Shown: piece after piece, positions 41,844 through 49,903 of the stretch
Numbering within the stretch: position 1 is the stretch's first letter
Layout: every line of letters begins with the position of its first letter
Source: Haloferax mucosum ATCC BAA-1512
Lineage (GTDB): Archaea; Halobacteriota; Halobacteria; Halobacteriales; Haloferacaceae
Length of the DNA: 64,000 bases
Direction: 5' to 3'
Assembly: GCF_000337815.1 (NCBI RefSeq)
Contig: NZ_AOLN01000013.1
Location: 1 to 64,000 of the forward strand
Program-made: the position numbers and the translations under genes
Notes under the pieces: generated by a model
What the model was told of the DNA's origin: nothing
What the model saw: the letters and a program-made list of their open reading frames with translations, nothing else
Databases searched by the model: none

Positions 41844-42524
41844 ATGGTGACGCCTCTTTCGGACGGTCTCTGGCACATCGACTGCAAGACCTTCGACATG
41901 CCGAACGTCTTTCTCGTCGACGACGGGACACTCACGCTCGTCGATTCAGGGTGGCCCAGTGACGAAGAGACTGTCCGAAACGGAGTCGTCGACGCTGGGT
42001 TCGAACTCGCCGACATCGACCGCATCCTCCTGACTCATTACGACGCTGACCACGTCGGCACCCTCGGGAGATTGTCGCCCGACCTCGACGCATCGGTCTA
42101 TATCCACGAGTTCGAAGCCCCCTACGTCACAGGGGAGCGCTTGCCGCCGTGGACCGCCCGGAATGGACTCGAAGCCATGCACCGACTCTACTACCGTCGA
42201 ATAGAACTCCCGGACCTGCCGATTCGTCCCATCGGTGACGGCGACACGATAGGTGAGTTCCGAGTGTATCACACACCCGGCCACACTCCCGGTCACGTGA
42301 CGTACGTCCACGAAGGCCGCTCCGCCGCGTTTCTCGGTGACCTCGCCTACGGACTCGGAGACACACTCCGCCCGACGGGTCGCCTGAGTTCATACGACGC
42401 CCAGCAGGTCAAAACAAGCATCCAGTCGCTTCTCCGCCGGGGAGACCGGTTCACCCATGCCTGTCCGGGGCACGGACCACCGCTGGAAAACGGATATGAG
42501 CGTCTTTCGAAAACTGTGGAATGA
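41844..42524 (+). CDS. Metallo-beta-lactamase-fold hydrolase
   Basis: 226 residues with all metal-binding motifs: H65-Y-D-A-D69-H70 (HxxxDH as THYDADHVG), the His of HTPGHTPGHV, Asp of FLGDLAYG and the final His in ACPGHGPPLE. This is the glyoxalase II-like branch of the superfamily, with two metals. Substrate unknown; thioester or lactone hydrolysis would be typical. It begins 29 bp after the mch-linked gene and may share that transcript; a clear TATA box is not seen. Confidence 0.85.
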   Translation: MVTPLSDGLWHIDCKTFDMPNVFLVDDGTLTLVDSGWPSDEETVRNGVVDAGFELADIDRILLTHYDADHVGTLGRLSPDLDASVYIHEFEAPYVTGERLPPWTARNGLEAMHRLYYRRIELPDLPIRPIGDGDTIGEFRVYHTPGHTPGHVTYVHEGRSAAFLGDLAYGLGDTLRPTGRLSSYDAQQVKTSIQSLLRRGDRFTHACPGHGPPLENGYERLSKTVE

Positions 42525-42543
42525 GTCACTCCAGTTCGTGAGG

Positions 42544-44148
42544 TCACTCGACTTTCGTCACGGTCCCGACGCCCTTCGACCGGCCTTCGCGGAAGACGAA
42601 TCGCTGGCCCTCTTCGACGAAGTAGGGTCGGAACTTGAACTCGACGCGAGTTTCTCCGGTGTCGCCCGGAAGGAGTTGTCCACCCTCAGGGTGGAAGATA
42701 GCGGCTTCTGAGACGGTCTCGATGTGGATGACTGGCTCGTAGCCCTCCCGGATTCTCGTCGGGTGATTGAGCACCATCACTTCGGCTTCGAACTCGCGGA
42801 CTGCGGTCGGGTCGGCGTCTGCCGGGAGTAACACCATCCCGCGTTCGATTTCCGATTCGCTGACTCCCTTGAGCGCGATGCCGACGATTCGGCCGGCGTT
42901 CGCTCGGTCAACGCGATGGTAGTGCATCTCGATGGAACGGACTTCGACCTCGCGGAAGTCGCCGTCCGACATGGGTCCGAGAAGAAGCGTGTCGCCCGCC
43001 TCGACCGCGCCGGAGTTGACCGTCCCGGAGGCGACCGCTCCGACGCCGGTGACCGAGTACGTTCGGTCGATGTACATCTTGAAGTCGCCTTCGGCGGCGA
43101 CTCGCTTCGGAAGCGACTCGAAGAGGTGGTCGAGCACGTCCAGCCCGTCCATCGTCACGGCGCTTGTCAACACGAGCGGGACGACGGATTCGCTAATCTC
43201 ATCGACTGCGGCATCGACGCCGTGGCGTTCGACGCTGAGCGGGGTTCGGCCCACGTCGCGGAGCAGTCGCTCGACCTCGCGTTCGACCTCGCCGACGCGG
43301 TCGTCGGTGACGGCATCGACTTTCGTGATGGCGACCACCGTCGGCAGTTCCATCGCCAAGAGGATGCCGAGATGTTCGCGGGTCGTCCGTGTCGGGCCGT
43401 CGTCGGCGGCGACGACGAGCAGTCCGTAGTCGAGTCGCTGACCGACCAGCCCGCGAATCGTCGTTCTGAGCCACGGTTCGTGGCCGACGGTATCGACGAA
43501 CGAGACCAGCCGGTCCGCCTCTTGGACGATCTGGGCGCGGTCGGATTTCCGGTGTGGGTTCCGCATGTGAATCGGTCCATCCTCGCCGAAGCCGTAGACG
43601 GCGTACGAGAGGTCAGCGGAGAGACCGCGTTCGACCTCGTGCGGTTGCACGTCGAGGAACGCGCGTGTCTCGCCGTTCCCGTTGTCGGCTTGTCCGGTGA
43701 CGAGCGACCCCACGAGCGTCGATTTGCCGTGGTCAACGTGGCCCGCGGTGCCGACGACGATATGGTCGTCGTCCACGTCCAGCATCGCGCCCTCGCGGAT
43801 GGTCGCAACCCCGACGAGACCACGTTCGGCGGCGTCGCCGACGCCCCACGTTTCGACGTCTTCGATGTGGGCACCCGCCTCCTCTGCGAGAAGCGAGAGG
43901 ACGTCCATCGTCTCGGAGAAGTCGTCCGGTGGGATGCCGGCGATACCGCCGTCGTCGGTGACGCCGACCACGTAGGTTGCGACGCCGTCGCCGGAGAGCA
44001 CTCGGTGTCGGAGTTGGGCCGCGAGCGACTCCATCCGACCATCGGACAGGTGAACGGCGCGGGTGAGGCGTTCTTTGAACTCGACGTTCCCACCTTCTTC
44101 CTCACCGCGTTCGAGGGCCTCTTCGAGGAGAGACCGGTCCACGCTCAT
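42544..44148 (-). CDS. GTPBP1-like translational GTPase
   Basis: 534 residues from ATG 44148 (MSVDRSLLEEAL); the longer frame adds a non-acidic extension. An N-terminal domain of ~115 residues is followed by an EF-Tu-type GTPase: G1 GTAGHVDHGKST, G3 DTVGHEPW, G4 ITKVDAV, then the domain II part FKMYIDRTYSVTGVGAVASG and domain III up to the C-terminus (ILKVE-like GVGTVTKVE). The layout matches the archaeal/eukaryotic GTPBP1/GTPBP2 group, implicated in ribosome rescue or mRNA quality control. Three phased 9-bp repeats lie ~140-170 bp upstream of the start. Confidence 0.88.
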   Translation of the reverse strand: MSVDRSLLEEALERGEEEGGNVEFKERLTRAVHLSDGRMESLAAQLRHRVLSGDGVATYVVGVTDDGGIAGIPPDDFSETMDVLSLLAEEAGAHIEDVETWGVGDAAERGLVGVATIREGAMLDVDDDHIVVGTAGHVDHGKSTLVGSLVTGQADNGNGETRAFLDVQPHEVERGLSADLSYAVYGFGEDGPIHMRNPHRKSDRAQIVQEADRLVSFVDTVGHEPWLRTTIRGLVGQRLDYGLLVVAADDGPTRTTREHLGILLAMELPTVVAITKVDAVTDDRVGEVEREVERLLRDVGRTPLSVERHGVDAAVDEISESVVPLVLTSAVTMDGLDVLDHLFESLPKRVAAEGDFKMYIDRTYSVTGVGAVASGTVNSGAVEAGDTLLLGPMSDGDFREVEVRSIEMHYHRVDRANAGRIVGIALKGVSESEIERGMVLLPADADPTAVREFEAEVMVLNHPTRIREGYEPVIHIETVSEAAIFHPEGGQLLPGDTGETRVEFKFRPYFVEEGQRFVFREGRSKGVGTVTKVE

Positions 44149-44288
44149 GGAAAGCCGTAGGAAACCGACCGTGAAAACGCTTTCCGCGGTAGCATTTGCC
44201 GTGTCACAATACCACAACAGAGTATTCGTCGTACCAATCGTTTGCCAGTCTTCCCGATACAATGTGCAGAAACTCAACGGAACGATAG

Positions 44289-44319
44289 TTCGAGTACCGT
44301 TTGAGTACGATTCGAGTAC
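44289..44319 (+). repeat. Three phased 9-bp direct repeats upstream of the GTPBP1-like gene
   Basis: TTCGAGTAC (44289-44297), TTTGAGTAC (44300-44308) and TTCGAGTAC (44311-44319) recur at exact 11-bp intervals, about one helical turn. This is what stacked binding sites for a regulator look like. They sit between the end of the J-domain gene and the GTPase gene. Confidence 0.5.
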
Positions 44320-44374
44320 AGTTCAGGCCTGCTCCGAACCGACTAGGCGTAAAGCCGTGTGTCGGCCAGTGGCG

Positions 44375-44935
44375 TCAGTTAGAGAGTCGTTCGTAGGCAC
44401 GGTTGACGCGCTTGAACGTCTCTTCGTCGCCCGACTTGGCGTCTGGGTGCGTTTCTTTCACGCGTGCCCGGTACGCCTCTTTTACCTCTTCGGCCGACGC
44501 GTCGTCGTCGAGTCCGAGCGTTCTGAGGGCTTTCTGCCGGCTCATCCCTCGGCGGGGCGGGCGAACGCGAGTTCGGTTGGTTCGACCACCGGTCCGCCGC
44601 CCACCCCGCCCGTCGCGTCCGAACCGCCCGGCACCGGGTCCCTCTCGGGGGCCACCGCGCGGTCCCGCGCCGAAGCCGCCGGTTTCGTCCTGTCGAGCAC
44701 CGCGACGTGCCGATTGAAAACCGAAGCCCCCCGAATTAGCCCGAACGCCGCGCCGCCGAAAGCGCGCTTCGAACCGACCACTCACGTCAGAGTACATGAA
44801 GTACGTCGTCGCTCCAAACGGTACGGCGACGAACAACAACAGCAGTTGCTGGGAGGCGAACGCCAACACGACGAGGAGCATGGTGATTCCCGCAAACACC
44901 GCCGCGAGGCCCATGACGAGTCGGTCTCGGTCCAC
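44375..44935 (-). CDS. Membrane-anchored J-domain (DnaJ-like) protein
   Basis: 186 residues. Two hydrophobic helices at the N-terminus (VMGLAAVFAGITMLLVVLAFA, partly shown, and LLLLFVAVPFGATTYFMY), a Gly/Arg-rich disordered middle (~55-130), then a C-terminal J domain: ALRTLGLDDDASAEEVKEAY, with the HPD tripeptide in VKETHPDAKSG. It should recruit DnaK to the membrane face. Topology places the J domain in the cytoplasm. TTTAGG lies ~27 bp upstream of the ATG. Monocistronic. Confidence 0.85.
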   Translation of the reverse strand: MDRDRLVMGLAAVFAGITMLLVVLAFASQQLLLLFVAVPFGATTYFMYSDVSGRFEARFRRRGVRANSGGFGFQSARRGARQDETGGFGAGPRGGPREGPGAGRFGRDGRGGRRTGGRTNRTRVRPPRRGMSRQKALRTLGLDDDASAEEVKEAYRARVKETHPDAKSGDEETFKRVNRAYERLSN

Positions 44936-45014
44936 GGGCGTAATTGGTGGCGCACGGTCCTAAACGTCTCGCCGAGAGACCGACAGTCGCCACCAACCCG
45001 CGGTGTCCGGAGCG

Positions 45015-45812
45015 TTATCGGTACTGGTTCAGACGATTCTTGAGACGCTTTGCCGCCTGCCCAGCCGCCTTGTCGAAGTCCTCGCCGTGGTCTTCGCCGG
45101 CGAAGATGATGCCGCGCGAGGAGTTCACGAGACCGACGCCGTCGGCGAGTCCGTACTCGACCGCCGCCTCCGCGTCGCCGCCCTGTGCGCCGACGCCGGG
45201 GACGAGAAACGGGAGGTCGGGGACCTGCTCGCGGAGGTTTTCCAACTCTTGGGGGCCGGTCGCCCCGACGACGAGACCGACGTTTCCGTTTTCGTTCCAG
45301 AGGTCACAGAGCGCGGCAACGCGCTCGTAGAGTGGTTCGCCGGATTCGAGTTCGAGCGATTGGAGGTCCGCGCCGCCGGGATTCGACGTGCGGCAGAGGA
45401 CGAACACGCCCTTGTCCTCGCGGGCGAGGAACGGCTGAATCGAGTCGCGGCCCATGTAGGGGTTGACGGTGATGGCGTCGGCGTCGTCAAGCAGGTTCGC
45501 GTACTGCCGCGTCGTGTTGCCGATATCGGCGCGTTTCGCGTCGAGGAGGACCGGAACGTCTTTTCCGTGCGCGTAGGCGATGGTTTCGCGGAGCGAACGC
45601 CATCCGTCTTCGTCCTCGTAGAACGCCGCGTTCGGCTTGTAGGCCGCGGCGTGTTCGTGTGTCGCGTCGATGATGCGGCGATTGAACGCCCATCGTGGGA
45701 GGCCTCTGTCGAGAAGGTGCTCTGGAATACGGTCGATGTCGGCGTCGAGACCGACTGAGACGACGCTGTCTACCTTCTCGATGCGGTCCGAGAGGTCGTC
45801 GAAGAAACCCAT
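45015..45812 (-). CDS. pyrF: Orotidine 5'-phosphate decarboxylase
   Basis: 265 residues from ATG 45812 (MGFFDDLSDR). Last step of UMP synthesis. The catalytic Lys/Asp set lies in VLLDAKRADIGNTTRQYANL; substrate pockets are at VGLDAD, AITVNPYMG and the phosphate site LVNSSRGIIFAG. It belongs to the longer (type 2, ~265-residue) PyrF group. An ATG-proximal TTACAT lies ~25 bp upstream. A 9-bp tandem repeat sits ~105 bp before the start. Confidence 0.93.
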   Translation of the reverse strand: MGFFDDLSDRIEKVDSVVSVGLDADIDRIPEHLLDRGLPRWAFNRRIIDATHEHAAAYKPNAAFYEDEDGWRSLRETIAYAHGKDVPVLLDAKRADIGNTTRQYANLLDDADAITVNPYMGRDSIQPFLAREDKGVFVLCRTSNPGGADLQSLELESGEPLYERVAALCDLWNENGNVGLVVGATGPQELENLREQVPDLPFLVPGVGAQGGDAEAAVEYGLADGVGLVNSSRGIIFAGEDHGEDFDKAAGQAAKRLKNRLNQYR

Positions 45813-46122
45813 TGCCCGCGAGTGCGACGACCGAATGTAAGGGGTTTTCCCTTCGCCGACGGGTCGGCACCCGGCCGCGACGCACGTCGGCGGTGGGGAG
45901 CGCACGAAGATACCGGAAACGACAGAAACGATAGAAACGACGGACACACCGGACACACCGGAAAAGACGAAGACGGCGACTCAGACGGGTCGTTCTATTT
46001 CACGCCCGGGGACCGAAGGAAGTTGCTGACGAAACGGACGTCAACCGTTGTCCCACCCACACGAAACGAGCGTATGAACGTGTGGTCTCGCCGTGCGTCA
46101 ACCGGTCCTGACGGCGGACGAG
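45813..46122. other. Gene-free gap between pyrF and nadC
   Basis: 310 bp without a credible gene. It holds the pyrF promoter at its left end and the 9-bp tandem repeat at 45917-45961. The plus-strand right half is open in a few frames that lack haloarchaeal character. nadC ends at the right border. Confidence 0.5.
45917..45961 (+). repeat. Five-unit 9-bp tandem repeat
   Basis: Units AAACGACAG, AAACGATAG, AAACGACGG, ACACACCGG, ACACACCGG run head to tail, followed by a decayed AAAAGACGA. Such short arrays arise by slippage. It lies upstream of pyrF and could alter spacing to a regulatory site, but no function is shown. Confidence 0.6.
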
Positions 46123-46974
46123 TCAGTGCGGCGCGTTCGTCTCGCTCGTCCCGTTCGCTTCTCTCGTCTCGCCGGTTCGGAACGAAACGTCCGCACTCGG
46201 CGCACTGTGTGTGAGCCAGCCCATCGAGACGACGTCGACGCCGGTCGCCGCGTACGACTGGAGCGTCTCCAGTGTGATACCGCCGCTCGCCTCCGAGAGA
46301 ACGCCGTCGGGGAGCCGTTCGACACCCTCGCGGACGCGTTCGGGCGAGAGATTGTCGAAGAGCACGATGTCGGCACCGGCGGCCGCGGCGCGCTCGCCCA
46401 TCTCCGGCGACTCGACTTCGACTTCGAGCTTCGTGGCGAACGATTTTCGCGCTTCGAACCGGTGAACAGCCGCCTCTAAGCCGAGTTCTTCGATGTGGTT
46501 GTCCTTTACCATCACCATCCCCGAGAGGGTGAGCCGATGGGTGTCGCCGCCGCCGGCGACGACCGCCCGTTTCTCGACGCCGCGCAGTCCGGGCGTCGTC
46601 TTTCGGGTCGCGGCGACGCGGACCGAGTCGGACGCGTCGCGGGCGAGTTCGACCGCCTCTCTGGTCGTGGTTGCGATGCCCGAGGCGTGACCGACGACGT
46701 TGGCGGCGACGCGCTCTCCGCGGAGGACGTTCCGCGCATCGCCGGCGACCTGCAGGACCACGTCACCGGCCTCGACCGACTCGCCGTTTTCGGCCGCGCG
46801 CTCGGTTTCGACGCCGAGGTAATCGAAGATGGCGACCGCGGCGTCCAAGCCGGCGACGACCACGCTTTCCTTTGCGACGAGTCGGCCGGTCGTCTCGCCG
46901 GGAACGTGATTCGTCACGTCCCGGTGTCCGACGTCTTCGGCCAGCCAGCGTTCGACCGTCTCAGTCGTCAGCAC
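46123..46974 (-). CDS. nadC: Nicotinate-nucleotide pyrophosphorylase (quinolinate PRTase)
   Basis: 283 residues. Turns quinolinate and PRPP into nicotinate mononucleotide. Conserved stretches: VAATRKTTPGLRGVEKRAVV, GDTHRLTLSGMVMVKDNHIE and EASGGITLETLQSYAATGVD. The last ~20 residues are a Ser/Thr/Asn-rich tail. The start lies inside the nadB end (14-bp overlap), and it closes the nadA-nadB-nadC operon. Confidence 0.94.
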   Translation of the reverse strand: MLTTETVERWLAEDVGHRDVTNHVPGETTGRLVAKESVVVAGLDAAVAIFDYLGVETERAAENGESVEAGDVVLQVAGDARNVLRGERVAANVVGHASGIATTTREAVELARDASDSVRVAATRKTTPGLRGVEKRAVVAGGGDTHRLTLSGMVMVKDNHIEELGLEAAVHRFEARKSFATKLEVEVESPEMGERAAAAGADIVLFDNLSPERVREGVERLPDGVLSEASGGITLETLQSYAATGVDVVSMGWLTHSAPSADVSFRTGETREANGTSETNAPH

Positions 46975-48478
46975 TGGCGATCACCTCCGACTCGGACAGC
47001 GAGTGACAACCAGCTGGCGGGGCGGATTCGGCCGCTCGCGCGACGAGAAGCGACGAGATACAGGCGTTTCGAAGTTCGTAGAGCGACCGTGACACGCGGG
47101 TTCGAGCGTAGGCATCGACTTCACCCTTCAGGCGGCGCAGTCGCGCCCGAGCGGTTTCGAGACCGTCCGGCGTTCGTTCGACGCCGGCGAACTCGTCCAT
47201 GGTCTCGCCGAGACGGTCGAACTTCGCGTCGGCGAACGCGTCTGGAAGCGCCGGGTCCGAATCCCGCGGCGGAACGTGCTCGACGGCGGTCGCGTCGCCG
47301 CGGCCTCGCGCCGCCGCGGTCTCGCCCGCCCGGGTACCCCAGACCAGCCCTTCGAGCAGACTCGTCGAAGCGAGGCGGTTCGCGCCGTGGACGCCGGTTC
47401 GGGCGCACTCGCCCGCGGCGAACAGTCTGTCGAGCGAGGAGCGACCGCGTTCATCGACGGCGATGCCGCCACAGAGGAAGTGCTCGCTCGGTGCGACCGG
47501 GATACCCGCGTCGAGTTCGACGCCGCGGTCGTCACACAGGTCGGCGAGGTCGGGGAACTCCGCGCGGAAGTCGATGTCCGAGACGTCGAGTACGACCCGT
47601 CCGGTTCGGTCGCGGGCGCGAGCGACGGCGCGGGCGACGACGTCACGAGGGGCGAGTTCGGCGTCTTCGTGCACGTCGGGCATGAATCGCCGACCGTCGC
47701 CGTCGCGCAGGACAGCACCCTCACCGCGGACGGCCTCGCTCACGAGGAACGAGTGGGCCGCGTCGTCGGCCGACGGGTCGGTCTCGGGGTCGTACGCGGT
47801 CGGGTGGAACTGGACGTACTGCATGTCCGAGATGGTCGCACCCGCGAGCGCGGCCATCGCCACGCCGTCGCCGGTCGCGCCCGGTGGGTTGGTTGACCGG
47901 CCGTAGCACGCGCCGATGCCGCCGGTTGCGAGGACGGTCGCGCCCGCGAAGACGGGTTCGACGCCGTCGCCGGTGAGAACTGTCGCGCCCCGGACGGTGC
48001 CTTCGTCAGTCACGAGGTCGAGCACCGTCGCGTCGTCGATGATGCGAACGCCGTCGCGTTCCGAGAGGTGTTCGAGGAACGGCCGGAGCACGTACTTCCC
48101 GGTGCTGGCATCGACGTGGAGGATTCGGCGGTTCGAGTGGCCCGCCTCGCGGGCGAGGTCGAAGTCGTCTCCGGCGGTATCGAACTCGACGCCGAGGGTG
48201 TCTAAAAGCACGTCTTCGACTGCCTCACGGGCGTTCGAGACGAGCACATCCACGGCCGCCGGGTCGGCGGTGTCGTCGCTCGCGCGGCGGATGTCGTCTG
48301 CGAACGCGTCCGGTGCTGACTGGGTGACGGCGATGCCGCCTTGCGCCCAGTCGGTGTTCGCGTCTTCGGGTTCGGTCGCTTTCGTGACGACGAGCACGTC
48401 CGCGCCCTCGCGGGCGGCGGCGAGTGCCGCGGCGCATCCGGCGATGCCCGACCCGACGACGAGTACATCGGTCTTCAT
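46961..48478 (-). CDS. nadB: L-aspartate oxidase
   Basis: 505 residues from ATG 48478 (MKTDVLVVG), which overlaps the nadA stop by 4 bp. FAD enzyme oxidising L-aspartate to iminoaspartate. Dinucleotide motif GSGIAGCAAALAAAREG, the ANTDWAQGGIAV segment, active-site region YVQFHPTAY, and the ECARTGVHGANRLASTSLLE C-terminal FAD contact are all intact. The long Arg-rich frame upstream of this start is an antisense artefact. Confidence 0.94.
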   Translation of the reverse strand: MKTDVLVVGSGIAGCAAALAAAREGADVLVVTKATEPEDANTDWAQGGIAVTQSAPDAFADDIRRASDDTADPAAVDVLVSNAREAVEDVLLDTLGVEFDTAGDDFDLAREAGHSNRRILHVDASTGKYVLRPFLEHLSERDGVRIIDDATVLDLVTDEGTVRGATVLTGDGVEPVFAGATVLATGGIGACYGRSTNPPGATGDGVAMAALAGATISDMQYVQFHPTAYDPETDPSADDAAHSFLVSEAVRGEGAVLRDGDGRRFMPDVHEDAELAPRDVVARAVARARDRTGRVVLDVSDIDFRAEFPDLADLCDDRGVELDAGIPVAPSEHFLCGGIAVDERGRSSLDRLFAAGECARTGVHGANRLASTSLLEGLVWGTRAGETAAARGRGDATAVEHVPPRDSDPALPDAFADAKFDRLGETMDEFAGVERTPDGLETARARLRRLKGEVDAYARTRVSRSLYELRNACISSLLVARAAESAPPAGCHSLSESEVIASADD

Positions 48479-49656
48479 AGTTCGAGCATGCGGTCGAGTG
48501 CGACCGCGGCGAGTTCTTTCTCCTCGGGTGCGACCTCGACGACGTTCGGTTCGCGGCCGTCGGCCAGTTCTTCGAGCACCCACGTCAGGTAGTTGGGGTC
48601 AACCTGCCGCATGGCGTTGCAGTCCATGCAGGCGTCGCCGCAGAGCGGACGCACATCGACTTCGGGGTGCCAGCGAGCGAGGTGTCGCGCGAGGTGGACT
48701 TCGGTGCCGATAGCCCACGTCTCGCCGGGGTCAGCGTCGGCGATAACGTCGCAGATGTGGCTCGTCGAGCCGACTTCGTCCGCGGCCGCGACGACGCTCG
48801 GGCGGCACTCGGGGTGGACGACGACGTTCGCGCCCGCGGCGCGGGCGTCTTCGACGTGTTCGACGCGGAAGCGTTCGTGAACTTGACAGTAGCCGTCCCA
48901 GAGGATGACTTCGGCGGCTTCGAGGTCGGCATCGTCGAGACCAGGGAGGTCGCCATGTTCGTCGGCCAGGGCGTCCGCGTTGCCGTCGGCACCTGCGACG
49001 CCGCCCGCCCACGGGTCCCACTCGACGACGTTCTCGATGCCGAGGTCGTTGGCCGTGTTGCGGCCGAGGTGTTTGTCGGGCAGAAAGAGCACGGCGTCGC
49101 CGCGCTCGAAGGCCCACTCGAAGGCGTCGGCGGCGTTGGAAGACGTACAGATGAGGCCGCCGTGGGAGGCGCAAAACGCCTTCAGGTCGGCGTAGGAGTT
49201 CATGTACGTAACCGGGAGGATGTCCTTGCCGCCGGTTCCCTCGATGAGTTCTTCCCACGCGGAATCGACCTGCACGGCCTCGGCCATCCCCGCCATCGGA
49301 CACGACGCCTCCATCGACGGGAGAATCACCGTCTGGTCGTCGTCGGTGATGATGTCCGCGCTCTCGGCCATGAACGTCACGCCGCCGAAGACGACGTAGT
49401 CGGCGTCTGACTCGGCGGCGCGCTTCGAGAGTTCGTATGAGTCGCCGATGAAGTCCGCGTGCTCGACGATTTCTCGGCGCTGGTAGTTGTGTCCGAGGAC
49501 GATAACGCGGTCGCCGAGTTCCTCGCGGGCGGCGGCGATACGCTCGGCGCGTTCGGCCTCGTCGAGGTCTCGGTGGCTCTCCGGTAGCTGTTCGAACGTA
49601 TCGTATTTGAACAGACTGAGGTCCGACTCGAATCCGACCGACTGTAATTCAACCAC
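48475..49656 (-). CDS. nadA: Quinolinate synthase
   Basis: 393 residues with a GTG start at 49656; no in-frame ATG fits the N-terminus. Condenses iminoaspartate with DHAP using a [4Fe-4S] cluster. The three cluster Cys are recognisable in ASCPMAG, CTSSNAA and DACMDCNAM. VIVLGHNYQRREIVEHADFI is typical. First gene of nadABC. Its promoter overlaps a 41-bp imperfect palindrome at 49686-49726, a strong candidate for NAD-dependent control. Confidence 0.94.
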   Translation of the reverse strand: MVELQSVGFESDLSLFKYDTFEQLPESHRDLDEAERAERIAAAREELGDRVIVLGHNYQRREIVEHADFIGDSYELSKRAAESDADYVVFGGVTFMAESADIITDDDQTVILPSMEASCPMAGMAEAVQVDSAWEELIEGTGGKDILPVTYMNSYADLKAFCASHGGLICTSSNAADAFEWAFERGDAVLFLPDKHLGRNTANDLGIENVVEWDPWAGGVAGADGNADALADEHGDLPGLDDADLEAAEVILWDGYCQVHERFRVEHVEDARAAGANVVVHPECRPSVVAAADEVGSTSHICDVIADADPGETWAIGTEVHLARHLARWHPEVDVRPLCGDACMDCNAMRQVDPNYLTWVLEELADGREPNVVEVAPEEKELAAVALDRMLEL

Positions 49657-49685
49657 GAATTTTCACCACGATTATCCCACCATCA

Positions 49686-49726
49686 GTAGGCCATATTGAA
49701 AAATATTTTTCTTCAATGTAGCCTAC
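49686..49726 (-). promoter_or_regulatory. Palindromic operator over the nadABC promoter
   Basis: GTAGGC at 49686-49691 pairs with GCCTAC at 49721-49726; inside, ATTGAA (49695-49700) pairs with TTCAAT (49712-49717). In total 16 of 21 positions of the half-sites match. On the minus strand the AT-rich centre and AATATGG form the only TATA-like element, ~30-40 bp before the GTG start. A repressor bound here would block transcription factor binding. It is the strongest operator-like palindrome I noticed in the window. Confidence 0.65.
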
Positions 49727-49903
49727 ATGCCCTTACTTTTTCTCTTGAATAGATATTGGTCCGTAGTATGGGTCACGAATCAGCGATACACCGCACAAAA
49801 GCCCGCGTACTCGTTGAAGAATGATTTTATTCAAAATGAGTCGCCGGTTGGTGCGGGTTGTTCGACGTGAGACCTCCTGCGCACTGTCGTGTGGGGGTGG
49901 CTG

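Noticed and set aside
42916-44160. 414-codon ORF opposite the GTPBP1-like gene
   Set aside because: The minus-strand product has all GTPase motifs; the plus frame has none of any family.
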